A stretch of 55,501 nt of DNA from Scenedesmus sp. ARA3 (Eukaryota > Chlorophyta > Chlorophyceae > Sphaeropleales > Scenedesmaceae). Location of the stretch: contig RWJK01000083.1 of assembly GCA_004335835.1 (NCBI GenBank), positions 1 through 55,501 on the forward strand, given 5' to 3'. This document shows, piece after piece, positions 33,539-46,017 of this stretch. A program made the position numbers and the translations under genes. The notes below the pieces were generated by a model. That model was not told the origin of the DNA. It searched no databases and saw nothing but the letters and a program-made list of their open reading frames with translations. Numbering within the stretch: the stretch's first letter is position 1; the number at the start of each line of letters is the position of its first letter.

Positions 33539-36500
33539 ATGAGGAACAGCATGGTCTCCTACGACGGGGAAGAGCTTACCAAAGGCTCTTGGACGCCTGA
33601 GGTGAGCTTGCTGGGCCCTGGCAGGGCGTTGCTGAGTCTAGGTTGGCCTGCTGCAAGCCCGCTGCTGACATGCGCTGTGGCATGCCTGTTGCCTTGCCTG
33701 CAGGAGGATGAGTCTCTTAGGAAGCAGGTGGCCAGGCTGGGCCCCCGGAACTGGTCACTTATAGCTAAAGCTATTCCTGGACGCTCTGGCAAGAGTTGTC
33801 GTTTGAGGTGGGTGTGCAGGCCGACAACTGACTGCGGCAGCAGGCTCAGAGGGGTGCCGATGAGGCCAGCAGGCAGCATGTTGTTGCTTTTCAGAACATT
33901 TTGCTTTTTCCAGCCCAGCGATTGGGCCACCCTGTCGCCAATTGGCCTCGTGTATGGAGCAGGCCTGTCTGTGGCCAAGTACCGCTGTTGGCTACATCAG
34001 CAAATGATTAGTATTTGTTTGCTGCATCTCGAACGCTAGGGGTGCCTGACCTTGCTCATAGCTTGGGTAGGTTTACAGCTCAGTCTGGTCGCGGGCCAGC
34101 CAACAGCAACGGGTCGCTGGCAAGGCCAGCTCGCCTTTTTGTGACCTAACTTTAGCTTGAGTTGACAGCAGGGTTGACGTGCGTGAGCAGCTGTGGATGT
34201 CTCGACAGTGGCCAATGCAGTGGGCGATGCCGTTGCAGTGACTGATTGTTGGACGCTTGTTTGGCCTTTTCGGGGGCCTGTTGCAGCTTAATCACAGCTA
34301 AAGATATGCCAGCAGCCGTTAGGCACAGTACCCACAGCCTGTTGCCATAGGTTGAGCAGGGTCCGAATCAGTCCACTGCATCGTGCACTGAGCCTGCACT
34401 TGGGCAGGCAGGATCAAGGGCTGACATTCCTGTGTGGCGTCAACGGCACGTACAGCAACCCAGAGAACATTTGGACAGCCTGTTTGGGCTCTTGAAAGCA
34501 GCATAAGCCACCAGCTTTGCAGACGCGTGTCAGAACAAGGGCTCCAGCCTGGCGTTTGCCGCGTGCTGTCCCAGTCTGCTGCCTGGAACCACTGCAGTCA
34601 AGTCAAACAGCAACTATGCTATGCTAACGTGCAACAAAATTCTATGTCCTGCCCGCGTGCTGCTGCTGCAGATGGCTGAACCAGCTGAACCCCAATGTCA
34701 AAAAGGGGCCCTTCACTGCAGAGGAGGATGCAGCGATCATGGCAGCCCACAACATATTCGGCAACAAGTGGGCCAGCATCGCAAAGCTGCTACCCGGCAG
34801 GTGCGTTCCCAGGCCGTTCAATTGCAGCACGCAGCAGCCTATCACAGCAGCTGGCGGGGCATTGCAGCTGTGCAAACCTCAAGCCCCGCTTGCAGGAACA
34901 GCAGCTGCCGGGTCAGCGGCAGACAGCAGCTTGGCTGGCACACCCAGCAGCTGAGTAGCAGCACTAGTGCGGTTGCAGTAGCTGCTTACAATGTGCTCAC
35001 CAGGTTGCAGTCAAACTTGGCTCGGCTGGCAGTATACTGCACCAACATAGTCTCCGACTCGATCATCTCCTTCTCCATGTTGCGTGTGCTTGCAGGACCG
35101 ACAACGCAGTGAAGAACCACTGGAACTCCACGCTCAAGCGCAGGCGCAACGAGTACGCGCCCGGGGGCCCACTGGATGTGTCAGCAGTGACAGCAGCGCT
35201 GCAGCGGCGGCTGGCAGCAGCAGGCGCAGGCGATGACGGTGAGGCGCTACAGCTGCAGCAGCTGTGTCTGCAGCAACAGCTGTAAATCTCAGTTAGTTGG
35301 ACAGTCTGCTGATGTGGTTTCAGTCAGCAAGTAGGCGATATGCTTGTGCAGCTGCGGCAGCTTCACATGGGACCGCCAGCGCGTGCCTGCTCGATCGTGT
35401 GCTGCCCAAACAAGTGCCCGGCTACCTCTGCCGCAGCTGCTCTGCGTGCACTGACCACCTTGCATTCTTGATCTGCTGCTCCCTGTTTCCTGTTTCCTTC
35501 CCCTGCTCAGAGGATGCAGATGACGAGCTGCAGCACCTGCTGCAGCAGTTCAACAGCCTGGAGTCCACAGAGACCTTTGAGACCGACCCCGCAGCAGCAC
35601 ACGGCAGCGCCGCAGCAGCGCAGCTGCGGGCACACCACAACCTCACGCTGCACCACCTAGGAGGCCACCACCAGGGCGGCGCCAGCAGCGGCGGCGGCAC
35701 AAAGCGGCCCCGGCGGCCATCTGACGCAGCAGCAGCAGCAGCTGGCGGCCACGGCTACGGCAGCCTACTGAGCCCCATGGGCAGTGGCGGCGGCGCGTTT
35801 GGCGGCGGTGTAGCCGCCAGCCCTGGCGGCGGTTTAGGCCGGCAGGGGTCAGGGCTTAGGGCCGCGCTGGCGCGGGGTTCAGCGAGCGGCGGCATGGGCG
35901 GCATTCCTGCAGGCTGGCAGGGGGGGTATGCAGCAGCCGGGGATTGCGAGAATGGCTGGTACGATGATGATGGGGATGAGGATGAAGATGATGATCAGGA
36001 AGAGGATGACGATCAGCAGCAGCAGCAGCACTACTATGCGCACCACGCGCTGCAGCAGCAGCAGCAGCGCCGCCACTCGCACCCTGCGCAGAGTCCACAC
36101 CATTCTCTGGGGCTGCTGCTGAGTGCTGGCGGCAGCGGCGGCTACCGCATGCCAGGCAGCAACAGCAATGGTGGGCTAGGCAGCCCTGGCAGCAGAGGGA
36201 TGGGCATGGGAGGTGGCGGCGGCTTGGATGCTGTGGCTGCAGTAGCCGCAGCAGAGCTGCAGGCCAGCAGCAGCAGCGGCAGCCATGCAGATGGCGCAGA
36301 GGCCAGTGCTGCAGCTGCTCTCGCAAGCCGGGGCAACCGCTCGCCCGGCATGGCAGCAGTGGGTGCTGTAGGCAGCAGCCTGCTTGCACTCAATGGCCTG
36401 GACTCGCTGCATGCAGCCGCTGCACTGGCGAGCCCTGCAGCAGCCAAGGCCGCAGCAGCGGCAGCAGCAGCGCTCGGCTCCGACCCTGCTGCTGCTGTGC

Positions 36501-39027
36501 TGGCTGCCGACCACCCGGCAGTGCTGCACCTCTCTGCGCAGTACCCAGCAGCCGCAGCTGCAGCAGCGGCGGCGGCAGCGGCGGCGGCAGCAGCCGCGGC
36601 AGCTGCTGCGGCTGAGAGCAGCGGCCGAGTGACGCCGAGCGCTGCGCAGCAGCGCCTATTGATGCAGCAGCAGCTGCAGGAGCTTGGCCTGCAGGCGGGC
36701 ATGGACCCGGCTGCTGCTGCTGCAGCAGCTGCTGCAGCGACAGCAGCAGCAGCAACTGAGGCTGCCGAGGATGCAGGCGGCAGCGCCAGGCACAGCGGGC
36801 GGGCCACGAAGCGCCGGCGGTGGGGCGCTGACGCCGCCGCGACAGACGACATGACGCCGTCATCTGAGGAGGAGGACGCGGCAGCAGCAGCAGCAGCAGC
36901 TGTTGCAGCAGAGCATGCAGATGGCAGCGGCAATGAGGCTACTCCCATGGGTTTGAGCAGGGCGCAGCTCAGCACCCTAACCCCTCGGGGCTCAGGAGGG
37001 TTTGGGGCAGCAGCAGGCACAGCTTTGGCAGCAGATGCAGCATACTATGCAGCCCAGGCTAGTGACAGGCAGCTTGCAGGAAACAGCAGCTTGCCGGGTC
37101 GTCTGCAGCCTGGCTTGTGCCGCACTGGCTCCGCGGTTCAGGGTTTGGACCTATCAGGTGCTTTCAACGGCGGCCCTGGCAGTACACGGGACGATGAGGC
37201 GGCGGCAGCAAGCGAGCGGCCTACGAGCGGCGGCAGCAGCGGCAGGAACGCTGCGGCAGCTGCAGCTGGGTTCAGCAGCAGTTTGCTGCAGCAGCTAGCT
37301 ACTGCAGGCGGCTCAGAGCCCCTTCCTGAAGGCTACAGGGGTGCTGCTGCTGCTGCTGCTGCTGCTCCTGCAAGTGGGGGCCCTGTGAGTGCCTCAGCAC
37401 TTGCTGCTCTCGCTAAGTGGCAGACAGCTCATATCCACCAGCAGCAGCAGCAGCAGCAGCCGCCCAGCAGCAGCGATGGCGCTGCGGCAGTCCAGCAGCA
37501 GGAGCAGCAGCAGCACCAGTGGCGCCAGCCGCTGGATTTGTATGAGTTGGCACAGCAGCGGCAGGCTGCTGCTGTTGCAATCGGCAAGGCTGGCGGCAGC
37601 GCAACAGGCCACTACAGCAACGCCTTGAATCTGGGGTTGCAGTCCTGGGGTTCAGCACCTGAGCCCGGCGGCAACAGCAGGCGCCAGCGCCAACGGCAGC
37701 AGCAGCAGCAGCGGCGTGCAGCTGCGTGTGACGCTGCTGCTGCTGCTGCTGCTGAGGATGCTGGGTCTGATCACTGTGCCGAGGAGTGGGCTGCAGATGC
37801 TCTGACTCAGCTGTGTCAGCTCGACAGCAGCAAGCGTGGCAAGCCTGCTGTGTCTGAGCAGCAGCAGCAGCAGCAGCAGCAGGCTCGGCCAGCAGCAGCA
37901 GCAGCAGCTGGTGTCAGCAGGCTTGCTCGCGGCACGTTGCCGGACTCGCTGCTGAGTCAGCCGCCGCTGCAGCAGCAGCAGCAGCTGCCGGCAGGTGGTG
38001 CTGGCAGCAGCAGCCAGCAGCTGGCAGCAGCAGCGTCTGGCATTGCTGCCATTCTCGAGAATGCCGTGGCCAACACTGTTGCGGAGGCTCTGCCGCAGAT
38101 CCTGGCTGGTTTTGCGCAGTGTGTGCGGACAGCACTCTGCGACGCAGCGCAGCAGCAGCAGCAGCATGGTGTGGTGCAGGCTGGCGAGCAGCAGCAGCAG
38201 CAGCAAGCGGCGCTCGAGGTGGCGGCTGATCAGCTGCTATCAGCACTGCTGAAGGGCTGTGAAAAAGCCATAACTGCAAAGGCAGTTGGAGGCCTACTCA
38301 ATGGCAGCGGCACCACAGCAGCAGCAGGAAGCAGCGAGCAGCAAGGCGGTGAAGGGGCTGCGCAGGGCTCAGCTGTAGCTGCGCTGCAGGCTGCTGCTGC
38401 TGCAGCTGGCGGCATGCGTGCCGAGGCGCTGCAGCATGCTGCCGCGGCAGCAGCAGCGGGCGGCTTGCTGGATGCTGAGCAGGACGCGTTGGCAGCAGCT
38501 GCTGCTGGCGCAGCAATGCAACTGGCGCGGCTGGAGATGCAAGGCTCTGTGCCGCGGGCCGCCGCTGCTGCTGCTGCTGTGGCAGCAGCAGAGGATGCCA
38601 TGGACGTGGACAAGGCTGCCGCCGCTGCTGCTGCTGCTGCTGGCCCAGGCCCAGGCAGCAGCGTGGGCAGCAAAGGAGGGAGCCTGAGCCCCCTGGGTGG
38701 CGTTGCTGCATTCATGTTACCGCTGGAGGTGCCGCCTCTGCAAGTGACGCCGCTCGATCTTGCGCTAGATCTGGGTGTGAAGGCCCAGGGTCAGCAGCAG
38801 CAGCAGCAGCTCGGGCTGACGTCGCCGGAGGCGGCTGCCGTGGCAGCAAAGGCGGCAGCTGCAGCCATCGACGTGCAGCAGAAGTCCCAGGAGCTTGCGG
38901 CGCTGCTGCTGCTGCAGCAGTCACAGGGCGCTGCGGCGGCATCTGCCGCTGAGGCTGCTGCTGCTGCTGCTGCTGCTGCGTCTGTTGCTGGCGCCAGCAA
39001 ACTCTCGGCAAGCTCTCAGCCTGGCAG

Positions 39028-39062
<35 letters not shown>

Positions 39063-39160
39063 CAGACAGCAGTGACAGCGGCGGTTCAAGGTCGGCTGGC
39101 GCAGCTGTAGCTGCACCAGTAGCAGCGCCTGCTGTGGCAGCTACACAGATAGCCGTGTGA
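33539..39160 (+). CDS. R2R3-MYB transcription factor (MYB44/subgroup 22-like) with giant low-complexity tail
   Basis: Five exons join in phase: 33539-33601, 33704-33807, 34672-34800, 35096-35238 and 35511-39160, giving 1362 residues. The R2 repeat reads KGSWTPEEDESLRKQV, then GPRNWSLIAKAIPGRSGKSC and RLRWLNQL. R3 reads [40 protein letters not shown] and [10 protein letters not shown]. The regularly spaced tryptophans and the GRSGKSCRLRW and [16 protein letters not shown] strings place it near plant subgroup 22 (MYB44/70/73/77). It should be a nuclear DNA-binding protein. The remaining roughly 1200 residues are Ala/Gln/Ser/Gly-rich, with an acidic Asp/Glu block near 35970-36015 and a KRPRRP nuclear-localisation-like cluster near 35702. 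Unlike its neighbours it shows no duplicated exon edges. If intron 4 is retained, translation stops at 35285 and gives a 161-residue form containing only the MYB domain. Confidence 0.95.
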
Positions 39161-42100
39161 TGCGGGTGATGCGTGTACCTGTGGGTTACTTTGGTAGCTC
39201 TGCGTTGCATCCGTCACTCAACTTTATGGCAGCGTAGCTTCCCGCTCATGTTGTTGCTGTGGCGTGCTGGCTGCTGCTGGTTGTGCTGGGTGCCGCCCTG
39301 TCTGCTGCATGCTCGCGGCTGTCTTCAGGTCATAAGCAGCAGCAACAGCGGAGCAATGCAGCCTCCTGTTGCTGCTTGCAGCGTGCTGCCGTGGGGTTGT
39401 CTGTAGCTCTGTTGCTATGTGGGCAGGCAGGCAGGTGGCATGTCACATGGTTTCACATGGTTGAGGCTGCTCTGAAGCAATTATCTGGCCGCTTTTGGGA
39501 TCTCTTCAGCGCTGCAGCTCCTCGCTGTGCCCGTGCATGGCCTGACTTGAGCCGCTTCGCGCATCATGACGTGTGTGTGGCTGGTGGGGTGTTGCGCTGC
39601 TGCAGCGCCAAAGCGTCTGTTCTGGCATGCATGGGTTGCCTTGCGTGACAGTCTGCGCAGCAGCAGCTGTCAGCAGCGCTTTGAGTGCCTGCAGATGGCC
39701 AGTTTCAAAGGCAGCTGGCGCCAGCCGACAATCAAACTGCTGCATGCTGGCCCTACCTTGGTGCAGCTCTGACTGACCCCCATTTAGCGGCGCTGCAAGC
39801 ACGCGCGGCGGTTCTGCAGTACATTTCATTGTTGCGCTTCCCCTGCAGGCGTTGTGGCTGTTGCTGTTCTTTGCTGCCTAGTGACTGTTGTTTGACTCGT
39901 TTGACCGCAGCGGCGGCGTCTGCTGCGCTGCTTTCTGCCATCCTGCCACTTGCAGGACTCGCGGTTGCGCCATGCATCCCTTGCTGACAGGTCAGGGTTG
40001 TTTCAAACAGCAGCAGCAGCAGTTGTCTGCTTCACTGCGGGCGTCAGGCCTTTGTCATTCTTGCACTTGCACTTGCTGGGTGCAGGCAGCTGCCGATGGT
40101 TTGTTATAGTGTGTTAGAGCTCCCAGCTTTCATTGTTACAAGGGTCTGCAGCAGGGAGGGTGCGCCACGGTGGTGCGCTTGCAGGATGAGTGATGGGTTG
40201 TAGCAGCAGCAAAAGGGGCGCACTTTTTTGCTGCTGCTGTGCGTGCATGCAACAAGTGCGCGCCGTGTACACCTACCGTGTTACTGCCTGGGTGTTGCGC
40301 AGCGTGGAGCATGGTGTTAGGAGGATGTGTGCTGTGTGCTAAATGATAGCTGCCTGTCTGCGCCAGGAGTTGTTTGACTATTTATGTCGAACTTTGGACG
40401 TAGCTTTGACTGACTGACCGTAGCGCCTGACGAAGCAGGAGTGCACCAGCTGTTGATAGCTGTTTGACTGATGACGTTAGCGCTGACCTGATTTCATTTG
40501 TAGCTGTTGTCGGTTGGACAGGCACTATGTTTGTTCATGCGTGCAGGTGTGCTTTGTGGCTGGTGGCGTTGGTCTGGGAGCATGCATACGTGCTACCACC
40601 TTGGGCCGACTGCGCAATGGGATTTGGTTTGAGCCAACAGTCTGCAGCTGGCAGCATGTACTCGGTGTAGATTAATCTGGGCTGTCTGTCCTGCTGCAGC
40701 GGCATCTGCAGTTGCAGCGGCGGTGTGTGTGCCTGTGGGCCACAAGCGCTGGATAGTGTTCCGGCAATCTCGGCAATCTCAGCATCAGAATTTGATTTGT
40801 GTCGTTTGCATGTCGCCGAGCTGCTGCAGCACCAGCGGCTGGGGTGTCCTGCGCAATCATTCGCTAGGGTTGCAGGCAGCCATTCACCAGTTGTTGTTCG
40901 CCTGTTGTCAACAGCCGCCCTCCCCATGATAGATTTGGTTGCAACCCCATCTCTTGCACTCTCACCAACACAACCCCACTCTCTCGCCCGGCTGGTGTGC
41001 CATGTTGGCACCCATGGGGGCTACGCAGCAGATAAAGAGGTGTGGGACAGCTGTCTGTGCGGGCCTGTTGGTTCTGGTTTAAAGTATATATTAGTACGGC
41101 CGTGACGCGAGCTGATTTAGTTGGTGCACTGCCAGGGCGCTTGTCCCTCAGCTGTCTTAGCAGGTGTTTTGCGTTTTGCATGAATGCTCCTGACTGGTGT
41201 CGTTTTGGTGAGTTAATAGCTGGCTATAGCACCTGGGCTCAGCACGCTTGCTGGCTGTAGCATGACCATAGGCACGGGCATTAGATCTATGCAGCGCATC
41301 GACCTGCAGCAGCTGTTGTTGCATACACCAACTGATATTTGATTCAGCACGGCAGCCTTTGGAGGCATGACATATTTAACGACACATAGTATAGCGTATA
41401 CCACACCATGTATGTTGTGTCGCACGTCTGATGTGAGACGGCCCGGTATATACTACTGCTGGCAGTGCTGTGTACACCACCTACTGCAGCTGTGTGACCC
41501 TGCAACTGGCGCCAGCGCCGCACTGCAGCTGTCTTGTCCTGCTTGACACACAACCTGGTTGGCGTTACCGCATGCACGGCGTTGGCATGGTGGCTTGCTC
41601 GCGCCTGCAGGAAGCTCGCAGCAGTGTTTTAGGCTGCAGCTGTCTCTTGCACTGCACCACGCAGTTGCGTGCGGTGGGTGCTTGGCGTGCCCGCCAGTTT
41701 TGTGCATGCTGCATGTGCGCGTGTGTAGGCATGAAGGCAGTGCGTGCTGCTTGGATAGGCCCGCTGCGTGCGTTGGGCCCCCACAAACGAAACCAGACAC
41801 TCAGCTCATGTGTCATTTGTCTTCTGTCGCAGACCCTGTGGTTTGTGACCTGACTGTCTCCTTGGGGTGCTGCAAATGCCCATACGTGTGTATGTGTGTT
41901 ACGCACGTACCATTAGCCCAGCCAGCAAAACATATCCCAACATGAGCTGACACAGCAAAGCGCTTGGGCCTGCAGCTGGGGAGCGACCCCTACTTGCCAT
42001 GCTCCCTGGCAATGTTACAAATGGCGTCATATCGTCACACTGCTGCTTGTTAGTTTTTGTGCAGCTCACTTGCGGTTGCATGTCAGTGCCGTGCGTTCTC

Positions 42101-42804
42101 ATGTGTGTTTGACCAGTAGGGGGCCTGCATTCTCGGCCCAGGTGTGTGTTGTGTGTCATGCTGCTGTCATGCTGTTATTTATGTCAGGGCTTAGGGCGCA
42201 GCCCTGCGAGGGTGACCTGTGAGGTTTTTTTTGACAAGAGTTTTGTTAGACTAGCCTGGCCAGCGAGGGGCGCTGACGGTACTTGCAGCAGCAGCTGGTG
42301 TGCATTGCATGGCTGTGGCACTTTCTCTGTGCTGATTCCCTAGTCAATACATAGTCATTTCATGGGTTGCTCCTTGGGCGGCTGAGGGGTTTAGATCCAA
42401 TCTAGCAGATATAACATATGTAGCTAAAGCTTGAAGATATGTCAGGTGTCGGAACAGGCCTGTCATCACAGGCAAGTGGAGCTTCGGACTGTTGCTGCAT
42501 GCGGCGCCGAGAGTGCTGTGCTGTGGTTGTTAGCTTGTGGAAACGTGGCCAATTGTTGCAGACTGCAGGCGGTTGCGAGCGCCCAGGCTGCTGCTATCTC
42601 TGTGCAGCACGTGTGCAATCTGAGCAGCGGCAGTAGCCAGTCGGAGCCGGGACGGCTAAACCCTTGCTTGGCTGTGGCTGTGGCTGGGGTTCTGCAGGTG
42701 CTGTCGCTCGGCAGTTTTACCTGCAGGTGGCCAGCTGCTGTGGCAGCTGTCTCCTCAGCAGGGCAGGAAGGTGTCCTGCTAGGCACGCTTTGCACCATTC
42801 AGCT

Positions 42805-42985
42805 GGTGTGCCAAGTCTGGGTGGCTTTGGCACCTCCTGCACTCCACTGCTTTGCACGGCACTGCTTGCAGGAAGTGTGTTGAAAGGCAGTACTGCACAA
42901 CACTAGTGTTGTGTCCAGCCCATGGTGTGCTAAGTCTGGGTGGCTTTGGCACCTCCTGCACTCCACTGCTTGCAGGAAGTGTTGG
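42805..42985. repeat. Duplicated 55-60 bp block
   Basis: The sequence around CTGGGTGGCTTTGGCACC and CTCCTGCACTCCACTGCTT, ending TTGCAGGAAGTGT, appears twice, about 120 bp apart. Its size, spacing and TGCAGG core resemble the exon-edge duplications in the genes, but I can assign no exon to it. Confidence 0.85.
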
Positions 42986-43087
42986 TGCCTTGATCATTAT
43001 TCGTTATTCTTTTTTGTGCGTGACAGCAGCTTCGAGCTGCAGGCCGGCGCCACAGCCAGGCATGCCATCTAGATCTAGGGCTGGCTG

Positions 43088-43115
43088 CTTGATCTACTAG
43101 ATCTAGTAGATCAAG
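43088..43115. repeat. Perfect 28-bp palindrome
   Basis: The arms are CTTGATCTACTAGA and its exact reverse complement, with no spacer. Nearby (43070-43081 and 43116-43126) are further CTAGATCTAG and AGATC fragments. The symmetric centre is TCTAGA-like (AGATCT). Confidence 0.97.
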
Positions 43116-43419
43116 TGCAGATCTGCAAGTGCATCATTTGCTGATCACAGGCAGGCCCGGGGTTCACACCTAAATGCAGCTTTCTGTGATCTGCAGCGCA
43201 CTGTCTGACGGTTGGTGCGCTGCCGAGCCTCAACACACGAACCTTTATCGCAGTGCAGCGTGCGCAGGAGTGAGTTTTGTGACGCCTTCATCCTTTGCTG
43301 ACGACTCCCTATCAGTAGCCCGGTGCTTTCATAAAACTTTGTATATACAGATATACGCCTGGTGGAGCTGTGTCCCTGTTCTTTGCGGCTCTGGCTTAGT
43401 TGGCAACTTCTCCAAGACG

Positions 43420-43480
43420 TTTTTGGGTAAAATCAATCATCTCTTGCAGCCAATTGGGTAAAAATCAATCATCTCTTGCA
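43420..43480. repeat. 27-28 bp direct repeat
   Basis: TTGGGTAAAATCAATC and ATCTCTTGCA occur twice in immediate succession, with one extra A in the second copy. Confidence 0.9.
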
Positions 43481-44599
43481 AGGCATGAAAGCCGGGCTGT
43501 GTGCAGTTGCACACAAGTCACCGAATGGCCTACTAGGCCGCGCAGCACTTGCAATCTGCTGTTGCACACAAGCCCTAACAGAGCTGACGCAATTGCGGTG
43601 CAGAATGTACACCACTGCACATCCCAGCCAAAACACAGCACATAACGGTGATTCATGTGTTACACGACGGGAACACAGCCCGTTTTCGAGCCAATGACAG
43701 GCCCATTTGGCAACCACCTATTTCATCAGCCATCAACTGGATTCGGCTTCTAAGCCTAAAGCTCATGTGCAAGCCGGCTGCCTGTATGATATGCGCAACA
43801 CCCGGTGTTGACACCCAGCAGCAAGTTTGTGGAAACAATGGATGCAGCAGAGCCTCAGTGCAGCTCAAAACAGCGGCCACAGCAGCAGCAGCAGCACTTG
43901 CCTGGCATAGGCAGGGGCGCCTGCTGACAACATAGCCAGGGGTGCCTGCTGACATGAGCTTGCAACCCAGGTGAGTGCTGCTTCTGCCTCAGATGCAGCG
44001 CGCCGATGATATTCACAGCCATAGGATGCGAAACACATCACAGATCACCCTGCTCTTTCCTGCAACCGCACGTGGCGAGGCAAATGCATCATATGATCGC
44101 AGGCAGCACATATCCTTGCATACCACAGCTGATGTCAGGCTGATACTGCAGTATGTGACATGTTATGACGGGATTCAAACTCTTCGTTGGAATCTGCACA
44201 GGCACGTCTGCTGATCTGTGCTGCCTGTGATATGCACACCACGGTACAACCACCAGACAACCACAACGTGCCTGTAGCAACACTGCTGGAATGCTTGCCG
44301 GGAATGCGGCGGCAGCACCTGACAAACAGCCGAACACATGCACACCCTAGTTTTACACGGCTGTTCTCAACCACCAGATTTGCTATGCGCTGGCTTCTGC
44401 AGAACAGCTCTGCGTCTGCACTCTTGCGCAGCCTGAGACGGGCAAAAGAATGCTGCGCAACCAACAGCCATTTGTCCATGCTGATACACGCACAACGAAG
44501 CCCTAGGCATCCTCCCATAACATTCACCACACCTGAACCCTGCTTGCAAAACCTTTTGCAGGTGTGCTAGAGGTTTGACCGCGCCGGCGGGCTTGCGCA

Positions 44600-44790
44600 G
44601 CCGTACGCCTGCAGGATCTTGCAGGAACCATGCAAGGACCTGCAGGATCTTGCAGGAACCTGCATACTCTGTAGGAACATTGCACCGCCTTGCAGGAACT
44701 TGCAGGAAACCTTGCAGGAACCCTGCAATGCTTTGCAGGACCCGTGCAGCTGATCTGCGGCTGCTTGCAGGAAGCATGCAGGACGCCTAC
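44600..44790. repeat. Cluster of TTGCAGGAA motifs
   Basis: At least six exact TTGCAGGAA copies and several variants (TGCAGGACC, TGCAGGATC) lie within 190 bp. The same motif occurs singly in many introns and near exon-edge copies elsewhere, for example at 21330-21380, 22520-22600 and 49020-49690. Confidence 0.88.
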
Positions 44791-45411
44791 AGGCATGGCT
44801 GCATAACATACCAGCAGCAGCTGTGCTGTCAAGCAGGTGTGTGTGCACTGCTGCGATGATATTGGCACAGGTTGGCACACAAACAGCCGCACGGATGGAT
44901 GGAGCAGCTGCAACTGCAAAAGACGCTTCTACTTTCCAATGTTTGATCTGCAAGTAGTGCCGCTATACGCACACAGCCCCAAGGCACACCTTCTATCAGT
45001 GACAGTAGCACAGTCACCGCAACAGCCTGCAGCGGCCGCACAAAACACCACCCGGAGAACAAATGCCTATCTGCAGCAACACAAGTTCTGCCTATTCAAC
45101 TCTAGTCAAATTCGACAGCAACTCGACAGCAACTCAAACCAAATCTTGCCGCACTGGTGAACCCCTAGCCAACAACATACTCATACACGGCACTTGCCAG
45201 CCTGCCTAAGCGAGTGCATGCAGCACAGCTTGAGCAGCGGCAGCAGCAGCAGCACAGCTTTGCGCATGCGGCAGCAGCTGCAGTACTGCTGCCGGCACAG
45301 GGCCTACCCAGCACCACAAGTTACACCCCTGTACCTTCTACACAGCAATGCGGCCACTACTCAACCAAGCCAGATAAGCCAACCCCAGCAGCAGATCTGC
45401 TACGCTAAGGT

Positions 45412-45440
45412 TTTAGGGTTTAGGCCTCCTAAACCCTAAA
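45412..45440. repeat. Telomere-type inverted repeat
   Basis: TTTAGGGTTTAGG, a 3-bp spacer (CCT) and CCTAAACCCTAAA form perfect 13-bp arms made of the plant and algal telomere unit TTTAGGG in opposite orientation. Single AAACCCTAAA-like hits also occur in MATE introns and near 6890 and 47277. Confidence 0.95.
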
Positions 45441-46017
45441 GCCATAAGCCCTGGAAGCAAGCTAGGGCTGCCAGCTACTGTGTCAAATGCAGCACCTAAG
45501 CAGGGCATCAGCACACACGTGCACTTGCTGCTGCTTCCGCACATGGTATTGCACTGCACCCACTGCAGCATTAGCAGCAGCAATGCGTAGGGCTGCATCT
45601 GCATCTGCAGCAAACTCGCCACATGATGAATCTCTCCTGCAGCACAACCGGCGACTGCATCTTTCTGTACTGCTGCTGTACACAGCTGTGCATACTGTAC
45701 TCGTCAGCGCTGCTGCCGGCACAACCATATACACAGCTAAACATCCACCTCTCTGCGACACACGCAGAACGAAACGCAGCTGGATCTACCAGCAACACAG
45801 CTTGATAAATGTGTTGCTGTGTGTATGTGCACAGATCTTCTGCACCTAGTCGCACCTGGATTTGCTGAAGTGCCTGCAAAACCACACAGCAGCGAGTGGG
45901 ATGCGAACCCAGGCCTGCAGTGCTGCAGCATCAATATCTCTCTTCACAGGCAGACGAGTATATGCAACGGCACAGCATCCATCATCAGATGCTTATCAGT
46001 TGAAGCAGTAGGCACAA

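Noticed and set aside
35297..35510. Start of a separate gene continuing into the MYB last exon
   Set aside because: Phase and family continuity show 35239-35510 is intron 4; the frame is open there only by chance.
36142..37020. 292-codon frame antisense to the MYB last exon
   Set aside because: It is the Ala/Ser-rich shadow of the coding strand's repeats; trinucleotide runs stay open in several frames. No motif or splice structure.
45875..45920. tRNA-like T-arm (GGGTTCGCATCCC on the minus strand)
   Set aside because: No matching D-arm, anticodon arm or acceptor stem could be drawn around it.
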